Shown: positions 1-6,142, counted from the stretch's first letter. The stretch is DNA of 6,900 bases from Prevotellaceae bacterium (GCA_031268055.1 JAIRXY010000076.1:1-6900); one strand, 5' to 3'. Program-made: numbers and translations. The notes: generated by a model not told the origin, from the sequence alone.

Positions 1-462
1 TACGTGATGCGCACCTTCAGCGACAGCGGAGAGGTAGTCCGCACCGGCGCTTCGTTAGACACGGTGATTAACCTTACGGGAAAAGACCTGTCGGTGCGCG
101 TAAACAAGCTTGTGGAGACTATGGGCTACCACGAAATAAACGAGTACATTGACATGCTGAGGCTGCAAGGCGCCTCCAACGTCGACGAGGTGCTTATCGA
201 AAAGCACAAGCGATTTGCCTACCCTATGGCGAGCATTATCCTCACCATTATTGGCGTAGCGCTGTCGTCGCGCAAAATGCGGGGCGGCCTGGGGCTGCAC
301 ATCGGTCTGGGGGTAGGGCTAAGCTTTAGCTACATCCTCTTTCAGCGGTTTAGCGAAATGTTTGTGCAGGGAGGATGGCTCACGCCGGCCGTAGCGCTGT
401 GGATTCCTAACGTTCTATTTTTGGTCGTCGCCATTTGGCTGTACAGAATTGCGCCGCAGTAA
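1..462 (+). CDS. LptF/LptG-family (YjgP/YjgQ) LPS export permease, C-terminal part
   Basis: Partial gene: the reading frame is open at base 1 (first codons Tyr-Val-Met), so the real start is upstream; 153 codons remain before the TAA. LptF/LptG are the inner-membrane permease subunits of the LptBFG ABC transporter, which extracts lipopolysaccharide and passes it to the periplasmic bridge. The fragment has a soluble stretch (about residues 1-70), then the typical C-terminal block: K-R-F-A-Y-P (70-75) entering a membrane helix (about 74-90), the S-S-R-K and G-G-L-G-L-H-I-G motifs (89-100), a second helix ending near residue 117, and a last helix (about 128-150) opening with the W-I-P-N motif. 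That block is very characteristic of Bacteroidetes members. Which of the two paralogues this is cannot be decided from the C-terminus. smpB follows 98 bases downstream on the same strand and may share its transcript. Confidence 0.9.
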   Translation, partial: YVMRTFSDSGEVVRTGASLDTVINLTGKDLSVRVNKLVETMGYHEINEYIDMLRLQGASNVDEVLIEKHKRFAYPMASIILTIIGVALSSRKMRGGLGLHIGLGVGLSFSYILFQRFSEMFVQGGWLTPAVALWIPNVLFLVVAIWLYRIAPQ

Positions 463-560
463 TCAGCCATACTGCTGAAAATTCTAAACTCGCCATAAGG
501 TTAGCGCAATACATTTTCAGTGGAGCCCAAAAAACCAAAATTCAAAATTCAGAAGTTCAA

Positions 561-1013
561 ATGCATCGTACATCGAATATAGAAATAAAAAACAAGCGCG
601 CCTCCTTTGACTATGAGCTGGTGGAAACGTTCACGGCAGGCATGGCGCTCACCGGAACGGAGATTAAGGCTCTTCGCGAGGGCAAAGCCGCCCTTGCCGA
701 TGCATACTGCCTTTTCATCAACGGCGAGCTGTGGGCAAGAAACATCAGCATATCGGAGTACCGATTTGGCAGCTACAGCAACCACAACGCCAAGCGCGAC
801 CGTAAGCTGCTGCTCCAAAAGCGGGAGCTCCAAAAGCTTACCCGCAAAACCAAGGAGAAAGGCCTGACGATTGTTGCGCTCCGCATTTTTATTAACGAAA
901 AAGGCTTAGCCAAGCTCGACATTGCGCTGGCGCGAGGCAAAAGAGCCTACGACAAGCGCGAGAGCATCAAAGAAAAAGACCTGCGCCGTGAGCGCGACCG
1001 CAACGCCGAATAA
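561..1013 (+). CDS. smpB: SsrA-binding protein SmpB
   Basis: SmpB binds tmRNA (SsrA) and brings it to stalled ribosomes for trans-translation in the cytoplasm. The 150-residue product has the family pattern throughout: N-K-R-A (11-14) near the N-terminus, [14 protein letters not shown] (26-39), the G-E-L-W and Y-R-F-G-S-Y-S-N-H region in the middle, R-K-L-L-L, and G-K-R-A-Y-D-K-R (126-133) leading into the basic C-terminal tail that inserts into the decoding centre. The ATG at 561 gives the normal family length. The same frame stays open back to a TTG at 435 inside the preceding permease gene, but those 42 extra codons are not SmpB-like. The leader before 561 is A-rich with short AAAATTC repeats (537-550) and no clear Shine-Dalgarno site, normal for Bacteroidetes. 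No ssrA gene is visible in the window. Confidence 0.97.
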   Translation: MHRTSNIEIKNKRASFDYELVETFTAGMALTGTEIKALREGKAALADAYCLFINGELWARNISISEYRFGSYSNHNAKRDRKLLLQKRELQKLTRKTKEKGLTIVALRIFINEKGLAKLDIALARGKRAYDKRESIKEKDLRRERDRNAE

Positions 1014-1020
1014 TATAGGT

Positions 1021-1065
1021 GTACACGCCGATTGGGGTAGGGCGTACACAGCGATTAGGATAGGG
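1021..1065. repeat. Two-copy degenerate 22-nt tandem repeat after smpB
   Basis: Two copies of a 22-nt unit lie at 1021-1042 and 1044-1065, separated by one base. Each begins GTACAC, has CGATT in the middle and ends TAGGG; the copies agree at 18 of 22 positions by my count. The array fills almost the whole gap between the smpB stop and the convergent hicB stop. Because GTGTAC (1019-1024) also faces GTACAC (1044-1049), with GCC (1027-1029) opposite GGC (1041-1043), the same bases could form a bulged hairpin. There is no T-run after it, so it does not look like a standard terminator. Confidence 0.6.
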
Positions 1066-1069
1066 ACAG

Positions 1070-1483
1070 CTACGCGGAGAATTTCACCTGACCTATATCT
1101 TTTGAAAACGTATGCAGCGCCGCTTCTATTTTCTTCACCATAGCGGGGCGGGGGCGCCGGTGACCGCTGGCGTAGTGACCAAGCTGCCGCTGGTTTACGC
1201 CTGTCAGCCGTTCCAGCCCCGACAGCGTCAGGACTTTTGAGTAGTAGTTCAGAAACGACGCAACGTCGTAGCAAAATTCAAACTCTACTTCCTCAAAAGG
1301 TTTGCCCTCCTCTTGGTAGTAGGCTTTCATATCCGCGTAGCCGCCGTAGAAATCCGCTATGGCATCCTTGGTAGTTTTGCCGCCACCGCTTATGCCGTAC
1401 GTCAGCTTATCCTCGTTCAAATCTGTATACACGCCATACGACCCATCATGGCCGCGCTCAATAAATGCTTTTATTTTTCTCAT
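1070..1483 (-). CDS. hicB: HicB-family antitoxin with C-terminal helix-turn-helix
   Basis: Antitoxin of a HicAB type II toxin-antitoxin module: HicB neutralises the HicA mRNA interferase by direct binding and usually represses the operon. The 137-residue protein has two parts. The N-terminal half (about 1-72) shows the HicB pattern: an aromatic-rich strand with G-S-Y-G-V-Y (14-19), then G-G-G-K-T-T-K-D-A-I (33-42), corresponding to the usual glycine turn and helix of the partly degraded RNase H fold. The C-terminal part (about 85-113) looks like an XRE-type helix-turn-helix: S-G-L-E-R-L-T-G-V-N-Q-R-Q-L-G-H-Y-A-S-G-H, typical of the DNA-binding HicB subgroup. It is downstream of hicA with a 36-base gap, in toxin-first order, and convergent with smpB. 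The leader before the ATG is A-rich. Confidence 0.88.
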   Translation of the reverse strand: MRKIKAFIERGHDGSYGVYTDLNEDKLTYGISGGGKTTKDAIADFYGGYADMKAYYQEEGKPFEEVEFEFCYDVASFLNYYSKVLTLSGLERLTGVNQRQLGHYASGHRRPRPAMVKKIEAALHTFSKDIGQVKFSA

Positions 1484-1519
1484 GACTATAATTTTTTTAG
1501 TGGCTGCTTTATCGCGGGG

Positions 1520-1705
1520 CTAAAGCTTAACCCCCGATAGCTTGCTGATTTGCATTAAAGTTCCCTGCCTCACTTCTTCACTTTGGTGGTTGCTCAGCAG
1601 AAACTCTTTTTGTGTTATGGGGCTAAACCATACAGGGTGAGCCCCGCCTCTCTTGTAGCAGCACCCATGCTTCTTGAGCTTTCGCTCAACTTCCGAATAC
1701 TTCAT
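1520..1705 (-). CDS. hicA: HicA-family mRNA interferase toxin
   Basis: Small toxin of the HicAB module. HicA proteins are ribosome-independent RNases with a double-stranded-RNA-binding-like fold that cut mRNA and tmRNA until neutralised by HicB. The 61-residue product has the family's normal length and layout: M-K-Y-S-E-V-E-R-K-L-K-K-H-G-C (1-15) as the first helix, then G-G-A-H-P-V-W-F-S (20-28), whose His23 matches the conserved catalytic histidine, and a final S-E-E-V-R-Q-G-T-L-M-Q-I (42-53) helix. It is the first gene of the operon. The start at 1705 is supported by the family N-terminus and by a promoter about 30 bases upstream. Nothing in the sequence suggests it is broken, so the pair may be active. 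Confidence 0.9.
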   Translation of the reverse strand: MKYSEVERKLKKHGCCYKRGGAHPVWFSPITQKEFLLSNHQSEEVRQGTLMQISKLSGVKL

Positions 1706-1733
1706 TGAGCATTAGCTTTTATGATTACGGAAG

Positions 1734-1765
1734 CAAAGATAGTGTATATACTATCATTTTCCCAA
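1734..1765 (-). promoter_or_regulatory. hicAB promoter (Bacteroidetes -33/-7)
   Basis: Reading the minus strand, TTG (1765-1763) is followed after 21 bases by TATCTTTG (1741-1734), an exact match to the Bacteroidetes -7 consensus TAnnTTTG at an acceptable spacing. Transcription would begin near 1727, giving a short leader of roughly 20 bases before the hicA ATG at 1705. The match to both boxes is direct; promoter activity is inferred. Confidence 0.7.
1738..1755. promoter_or_regulatory. Palindromic operator in the hicAB promoter, probable HicB site
   Basis: GATAGTGTATATACTATC is an 18-bp inverted repeat: GATAGT and ACTATC are exact complements around a TATA core, with one mismatched pair. It overlaps the first four bases of the TATCTTTG -7 box of the hicAB promoter, so a dimeric repressor bound here would block RNA polymerase. 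HicB proteins carrying a helix-turn-helix commonly autorepress from such sites, and the hicB gene here has one. Binding by this HicB is an inference. Confidence 0.65.
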
Positions 1766-1800
1766 GCAATTTAGCGCCAATAGGGTTAAATAGCATCAAA

Positions 1801-2226
1801 TTACGGCTGGGTATCTTTCCCGCTATACTCAATTTTCCATTCAATGTACCGTAGCAGGGTGCAGAGCTTGCGCCTTGCCGTCTCCTCCACATTCCCAAAC
1901 TTTGCCCCGCCAAGCTCATTACCACCAGCTCTTCCCAGCGCGAGGGCAGCTGCATAATGAGGCTGTGATAGAGCAGACCATACTTTAACGATACTAATAT
2001 CCTCTATTTCGGACATATCTCTTACTCCTACGCCTCGAAGCTCATCAATAAGATGAGTCTTTTCAGCATGGAATGACGCCCTTTTGTAATTCAAGGCATG
2101 ATCGCCTATAAGCTGACGGCCACAATTTTTGCACATGTAATTTTGTTTCCCTGAAGATTTATTCCCATTTTTCTTTATCTTTGTCGCCTGACAATGAGGG
2201 CAAGAAAGTTCTATTGCTATTTTCAT
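1801..2226 (-). pseudogene. Truncated, frame-scarred IS1-family transposase relic
   Basis: The minus-strand frame of 141 codons looks intact but is a remnant. Its first 48 residues are the InsA-like zinc ribbon of IS1-family transposases in Bacteroidetes: C9-P-H-C12, then C32-K-N-C35, followed by G-D-H-A-L-N-Y-K (41-48). Residues 65-86 (R-G-V-G-V-R-D-M-S-E-I-E-D-I-S-I-V-K-V) match the following helix-turn-helix. Residues 49-63 do not match in this frame, but the neighbouring frame reads K-G-R-H-S-M-L-K-R-L-I-L-L-M, which does, so two compensating indels are likely near 2082-2085 and 2037-2043. After about residue 91 (near base 1954) similarity stops: the DDE catalytic domain is missing and the frame runs through unrelated sequence to the stop. 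It cannot encode a working transposase. A minus-strand GGTGATTT at about 2292 faintly resembles an IS1-type end, but I could not find a partner. Confidence 0.75.
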
Positions 2227-2300
2227 TCAGCAAGAATATAACTTTTTCCTTCATTGCCAATTTTTTATAGCAGCATACTTTTTAAATCACCACCTTTACG

Positions 2301-2345
2301 CAAAATATTTTAGTATTTTGTTTATTGTCAATGATTTATATCATT
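2301..2345. repeat. Two adjacent AT-rich inverted repeats upstream of the nuclease gene
   Basis: CAAAATA (2301-2307) and TATTTTG (2314-2320) are exact 7-bp inverted arms around six bases. Ten bases further, AATGAT (2330-2335) and ATCATT (2340-2345) are exact 6-bp arms around TTAT. They lie in the 183-base AT-rich gap between the IS1 relic and the nuclease start. They could be regulator sites or simply a product of AT-rich sequence. I see no exact TAnnTTTG box in this gap; the nearest is TATCGTTTG (one base too long) just before the nuclease start. Confidence 0.4.
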
Positions 2346-2409
2346 TTGCGACGAGCTATTACATTTACAAACATTTACTTAATTCTATTTTTTTTATTAT
2401 CGTTTGGAA

Positions 2410-3042
2410 ATGAATAGATTACATATACACAAATTTGGGATTTTTCTTGTGATTGCTCTTACAGCTGTAGCATGTATTTTTACTCAAAGTAGAAGCAAAA
2501 AAAATTCCGGTACATGCTCTGGAAGAGTTGTAAAGGTCGTTGATGGAGATACTTACGATTTACGGCTTGATGATAGTAGAGCTATTCGCATAAGAATGGA
2601 TGGCATTGACGCGCCGGAAAAAAGCATGCCATTTGGCAAGAGGGCAAAGCAATTTTTGGATAGCTTGTGCCAAGAACAAACCATTACCATAGATTCAACA
2701 AATCGAGAAACGTTCAGGCGGTTTATTTCATTTTCGTATTTACCTGATGGACGGGAACTTGGCAAAGAAATGCTGAAGGCGGGTTTAGCTTGGCATTTCA
2801 AAAAATACAACTCCGACCCTGAGCTTGCAGCGTTGGAGGCGAGCGCAAGAAAAGCAAGGATTGGCTTATGGGTAGACCAGCCCTACGTTCTTCCGCCGTG
2901 GATTGTGCGGAAGCTGAACCGGCAGGGCTACAAAATTCAGAGTATTTACAAGGCACAGCGCGAGCACTTAAAGGGTATGCACTCTGCCGGTTGCCCCGAT
3001 GTGCACCTCTGTGAAGCCATAAAAGCAGGAGACGCTTTGTAA
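2410..3042 (+). CDS. Staphylococcal-nuclease-like (thermonuclease family) exported protein
   Basis: Predicted phosphodiesterase of the SNase family, which cuts DNA or RNA with Ca2+. With the ATG at 2410 the product is 210 residues; a TTG two codons earlier adds nothing. Residues 8-21 form a hydrophobic export segment ending T-A-V-A-C, so Cys22 may be a lipoprotein anchor; otherwise this is a signal peptide or membrane anchor. The SNase domain runs from about 38 to 166: V-D-G-D-T (44-48) with Asp47, then R62-M-D-G-I-D67-A-P-E70, matching the Arg35/Asp40/Glu43 catalytic set of the S. aureus enzyme, and Arg104 before S-Y-L-P-D-G as the second catalytic arginine. The G-L-W and P-P-W-I-V-R-K motifs close the domain. 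All key residues are present. A tail of about 40 residues follows that I do not recognise, with H191, C195, H199 and C201. The 5' half is clearly more AT-rich than the 3' end. Confidence 0.88.
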   Translation: MNRLHIHKFGIFLVIALTAVACIFTQSRSKKNSGTCSGRVVKVVDGDTYDLRLDDSRAIRIRMDGIDAPEKSMPFGKRAKQFLDSLCQEQTITIDSTNRETFRRFISFSYLPDGRELGKEMLKAGLAWHFKKYNSDPELAALEASARKARIGLWVDQPYVLPPWIVRKLNRQGYKIQSIYKAQREHLKGMHSAGCPDVHLCEAIKAGDAL

Positions 3043-3086
3043 TCGCAGCATAAATCATGTTAAGTGATTCTTAATAAATAGATTGT

Positions 3087-3092
3087 AAAGGA
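3087..3092 (+). promoter_or_regulatory. Shine-Dalgarno-like site for the calcium ATPase
   Basis: AAAGGA sits five bases before the ATG at 3098, within a purine run. It is the clearest ribosome binding site in the window and fixes the start of the ATPase, whose N-terminus (M-E-R-N-H-H-Y-T-G-L-T) fits the family. The gap to the nuclease stop is 55 bases and contains a short TTAAG/CTTAA hairpin (3060-3074) without a strong terminator, so read-through from the nuclease gene is possible. Confidence 0.55.
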
Positions 3093-3097
3093 AAAAG

Positions 3098-5788
3098 ATG
3101 GAACGTAATCACCATTACACAGGATTAACCAATGCGCAAGTATTGGAAAGTCGTAAAACGCATGGCGAGAACATTTTAACGCCCCCCGCAAAAGCCCCGT
3201 GGTGGAAAGAATTTTTGGAGAAATTCACCGACCCTATCATTATCATCCTACTGATAGCCTTGACGCTGTCTGTTGGCGTGTCGTGCTACGAATTTTTTTC
3301 GGGACACGCCGGAGTAAGTACCTTTCTTGAACCGCTTGGCATTTTTACTGCCGTGCTTTTGGCTACCGTTGTTGGCTTTTTGTTTGAGCAGAGCGCCAAC
3401 AAGAAGTTTGAGGCGCTGAATAAGGTCAATGACGACACGCTGGTAAAAGTTATTCGCAACGGAAATGTCTGCCAAATCGCTAAAAAAGATGTGGTTGTTG
3501 GCGATATTGTAATTCTGGAGACCGGTGAAGAAGTGCCCGCCGATGGCGAGCTGCTGGAGGCCGTTTCTCTGCAAATCAATGAATCTACGCTTACCGGCGA
3601 GCCGATTTGCAAAAAAACAGCAATAGAGGCCAACTTCGACAAAGATGCCACTTACCCCTCCAATCACGCTATGAGAGGCGCCACTGTTGCCGATGGACAC
3701 GGCATTATGCGAGCTTTGAAGGTGGGCGATGCTACCGAGTACGGCAAAGTCTACAAAGGGGCTCAAATTGACAGCAGCGTGGAAACGCCGCTCAACCAGC
3801 AGCTAAATAAGCTGGCCGGCCTCATCACCAAAGCCAGCTACGCCATTGCCGGCTTGATTGTTTTAGGCCGGTTGACCGGCTACTTTCTCGGAGCGGAATC
3901 TTTCGATTGGATTCAGCTCGGTAGCTATTTTCTTAAAACAGTCATGATTGCCGTAACGGTAATCGTAGTAGCCGTTCCGGAAGGCTTGCCGATGAGCGTT
4001 ACGCTGAGCTTGGCCTTGAGCATGAAGCGAATGCTCTCCACCAACAATCTTGTCCGCAAGATGCACGCCTGCGAAACTATGGGTGCAGCCACGGTGATTT
4101 GTACCGACAAAACCGGCACGCTCACGCAAAACCAGATGAAGGTTTACGAAACAAAGTTCTACGGTATTGACGGCATAACCGACATTATTAAAGAAGGAAT
4201 TGCCGTAAACTCAACGGCCTATCTTGATTACTCCGACCCAGATAAAATCAGGGCGCTGGGAAATCCTACCGAAGGCGCGCTGCTGCTCTGGCTGCACGAA
4301 AACGGTGTTGACTACCTGCCCCTGCGCGAAGACGCCGAAGCGGTGGAGCAGCTCACCTTTTCGACCGAGCGCAAATACATGGCAACAATCGCAAATTCAC
4401 CTCTGCTCGGCAAAAAGGTGATTTACGTGAAGGGCGCCCCCGAAATTGTTTTGGGGTTATGCCAAAATGTACCTGCGGCAAGCGAAGAAATACAAGCGCA
4501 GCTGCTTCAATACCAAAACCAAGCAATGCGAACGTTGGGCTTTGCCTACCAAATTGTTGAAGATGGCAAGAGCTACATTAAAGAGGGAAAAGTTGTTGCC
4601 GATAACCTTACTTTCTTGGGCGTTGTCGCCATTTCCGACCCTGTTCGCTTGGAAGTTCCCGATGCTGTAAAAGCTTGCCTTGCGGCGGGCATTGCTGTCA
4701 AAATTGTTACCGGTGACACGCCCGGAACGGCAAAAGAAATTGGCCGGCAAATTGGCTTGTGGGACGAAAACGAGCCGGAGCTTCACCATTTGACGGGTAC
4801 CCAGCTTGCAGAAATGGACGACGAGGCGTTGCTGGATATCATCTCCGGCTTAAAAATTATGTCCCGCGCTCGCCCAGCGGACAAGCAGCGCTTGGTGCAG
4901 CTTTTGCAGCAAAAAGGAGAGGTTGTTGCCGTAACCGGCGATGGCACAAACGACGCTCCCGCCCTGAACGCCGCACAGATAGGCCTGTCAATGGGCGACG
5001 GCACGAGCGTGGCCAAAGAAGCAAGCGACATTACTATTCTGGATAATTCGTTCAGCAGTATTTCGCTGGCGGTGATGTGGGGGCGCTCGCTGTACCAGAA
5101 TATTCAGCGATTTATCCTCTTCCAAATGACCATCAATGTGTCTGCATGCATTATAGTGCTTATCGGCGCATTTCTCGGAACAGAATCGCCGCTGACGGTT
5201 ACACAAATGCTTTGGGTAAACCTGATTATGGATACATTTGCAGCGTTGGCGCTGGCTTCGCTACCGCCAAGCGCAAAAGTAATGAAAGACAAACCGCGCA
5301 AAACCGACGATTTTATCATCAGCAGGCCTATGTGGAAAAGCATTTTGGGTGTAGGTACCTTTTTCGTACTTTTGCTTTTTGGCTTGCTGCAGTACTTCAA
5401 GCACGCTGATATTACTTCGCTGCAAAACTTCCGCGTAGCAGATTTCTTCAAAAGCTACTTCAACTTTGGTCACGGCAACGGCCTGTCGCCCTACGAGCTA
5501 TCGCTATTCTTTACCATTTTCGTGATATTGCAGCTTTGGAATATGTTCAACGCCAAAGCATTCCTCACCGGTAAGTCTGCCTTTGCCGGTATGGGTAGCA
5601 GCGCCGGTTTTTTGGCTATTACAGCCGTAATCCTCTTTGGTCAATACCTGATTGTAGCTGTTGGCGGCGAGATGTTCAATGTAACACCGCTCAAAGCAGC
5701 CGATTGGGGAATAATCATCGGAATAACTTCGCTGACGCTTTGGCTACCTGAAGCGATGCGGCTGGCAAAGCGTTACAAGCATAGATAG
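3098..5788 (+). CDS. Calcium-translocating P-type ATPase, PMCA type (P2B)
   Basis: Inner-membrane pump that couples ATP hydrolysis to Ca2+ export. The 896-residue length is normal for bacterial PMCA-type enzymes. In order: a cation-ATPase N-terminal domain (Y-T-G-L-T, 7-11), two membrane helices (about 44-100), the actuator domain with T-G-E (166-168), then P-E-G-L-P (294-298) in the fourth helix. The phosphorylation site follows as D337-K-T-G-T-L-T, then the nucleotide-binding K-G-A-P-E (445-449) and the hinge T-G-D-G-T-N-D-A-P-A (613-622), and finally the C-terminal helices. Glu295 in helix 4 and Asn708/Asp712 (W-V-N-L-I-M-D) in helix 6 match the single Ca2+ site of PMCA pumps. The fifth helix (F-Q-M-T-I-N-V-S-A) lacks the acidic residue of SERCA-type site I. 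There is no calmodulin-binding tail, as expected in bacteria. Ca2+ is the best call; another divalent ion such as Mn2+ is possible. Confidence 0.95.
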   Translation: MERNHHYTGLTNAQVLESRKTHGENILTPPAKAPWWKEFLEKFTDPIIIILLIALTLSVGVSCYEFFSGHAGVSTFLEPLGIFTAVLLATVVGFLFEQSANKKFEALNKVNDDTLVKVIRNGNVCQIAKKDVVVGDIVILETGEEVPADGELLEAVSLQINESTLTGEPICKKTAIEANFDKDATYPSNHAMRGATVADGHGIMRALKVGDATEYGKVYKGAQIDSSVETPLNQQLNKLAGLITKASYAIAGLIVLGRLTGYFLGAESFDWIQLGSYFLKTVMIAVTVIVVAVPEGLPMSVTLSLALSMKRMLSTNNLVRKMHACETMGAATVICTDKTGTLTQNQMKVYETKFYGIDGITDIIKEGIAVNSTAYLDYSDPDKIRALGNPTEGALLLWLHENGVDYLPLREDAEAVEQLTFSTERKYMATIANSPLLGKKVIYVKGAPEIVLGLCQNVPAASEEIQAQLLQYQNQAMRTLGFAYQIVEDGKSYIKEGKVVADNLTFLGVVAISDPVRLEVPDAVKACLAAGIAVKIVTGDTPGTAKEIGRQIGLWDENEPELHHLTGTQLAEMDDEALLDIISGLKIMSRARPADKQRLVQLLQQKGEVVAVTGDGTNDAPALNAAQIGLSMGDGTSVAKEASDITILDNSFSSISLAVMWGRSLYQNIQRFILFQMTINVSACIIVLIGAFLGTESPLTVTQMLWVNLIMDTFAALALASLPPSAKVMKDKPRKTDDFIISRPMWKSILGVGTFFVLLLFGLLQYFKHADITSLQNFRVADFFKSYFNFGHGNGLSPYELSLFFTIFVILQLWNMFNAKAFLTGKSAFAGMGSSAGFLAITAVILFGQYLIVAVGGEMFNVTPLKAADWGIIIGITSLTLWLPEAMRLAKRYKHR

Positions 5789-5800
5789 CTTGTTTTTATC

Positions 5801-5827
5801 CACAGATTACGCAGATTCCTTAGATTC
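5801..5827. repeat. Three-copy 9-nt-period AGATT repeat
   Basis: AGATT occurs at 5804, 5813 and 5822, exactly nine bases apart, as CACAGATTA, CGCAGATTC and CTTAGATTC. Short CAGATTACG-type arrays like this occur between genes in many Bacteroidetes and other genomes, so this is probably a decayed copy of an intergenic repeat. It begins 12 bases after the ATPase stop. Confidence 0.55.
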
Positions 5828-5849
5828 TTGCTCAATAGCGCGGGGCGGG

Positions 5850-5880
5850 GTAGAGAGACATGGCAATGCCACACCCTTAC
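5850..5880. repeat. Imperfect hairpin, possible small repeat-element remnant
   Basis: The core TGGCAATGCCA (5861-5871) is a perfect 5-bp inverted repeat around one base. The flanks also face each other loosely: GTA at 5850 opposite TAC at 5880, with several G:U-type mismatches between. The left side, GTAGAGAGACATGGCA, recalls the GTAGAGAC-type ends of small palindromic repeats seen in Bacteroidetes and Cyanobacteria. It directly follows the AGATT repeat and a GC-rich patch (5838-5850). Confidence 0.4.
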
Positions 5881-6001
5881 AGCTAATACAAACCATTTTT
5901 TCTTAAAAAATCATTTTTAATGATAGCATGATAATAAATTTTTGTAAGCGAAGAATCGAAAAATAAATGGCAAGATTTTTCCCAACAGCAGCTATCATTT
6001 T

Positions 6002-6029
6002 TTGAGATACAAATAGTTGCTTAGTTTTG
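6002..6029 (+). promoter_or_regulatory. Candidate promoter, distal, upstream of the O-antigen ligase-like gene
   Basis: TTG (6002-6004) is followed after 17 bases by TAGTTTTG (6022-6029), an exact TAnnTTTG match. Spacing is at the short end for Bacteroidetes. A transcript would start near 6036, leaving a leader of about 130 bases before the ATG at 6169. Confidence 0.4.
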
Positions 6030-6142
6030 CTCCCCTTAATGAAACATTCCTTTTGCAAAATGAACAATATTTTCGCATTTGCTACATGAATTTACTGCAT
6101 AGATTTTTTTTTGCTAATTTTTTTTCTAAAAGGAATTTTTAC

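Noticed and set aside
435..560. N-terminal extension of smpB to a TTG at 435
   Set aside because: It overlaps the permease end, encodes nothing SmpB-like, and the ATG at 561 gives the usual family N-terminus and length.
1019..1049. GTGTAC/GTACAC hairpin as a rho-independent terminator for smpB
   Set aside because: The stem is bulged and no T-run follows on either strand; it is better described as part of the tandem repeat.
1725..1955. 76-codon minus-strand frame upstream of hicA
   Set aside because: It overlaps the IS1 relic tail and runs across the hicAB promoter and operator; the composition is arginine/serine-rich shadow sequence with no family pattern.
2281..2294. Outer inverted repeat of the IS1 element
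   Set aside because: Only GGTGAT at the minus-strand start resembles IS1 ends, and the opposite end has been lost, so no pair can be shown.
3248..3766. Long antisense frame (172 codons) inside the ATPase gene
   Set aside because: It is the mirror of a strongly conserved P-type ATPase coding region; no domain pattern of its own.
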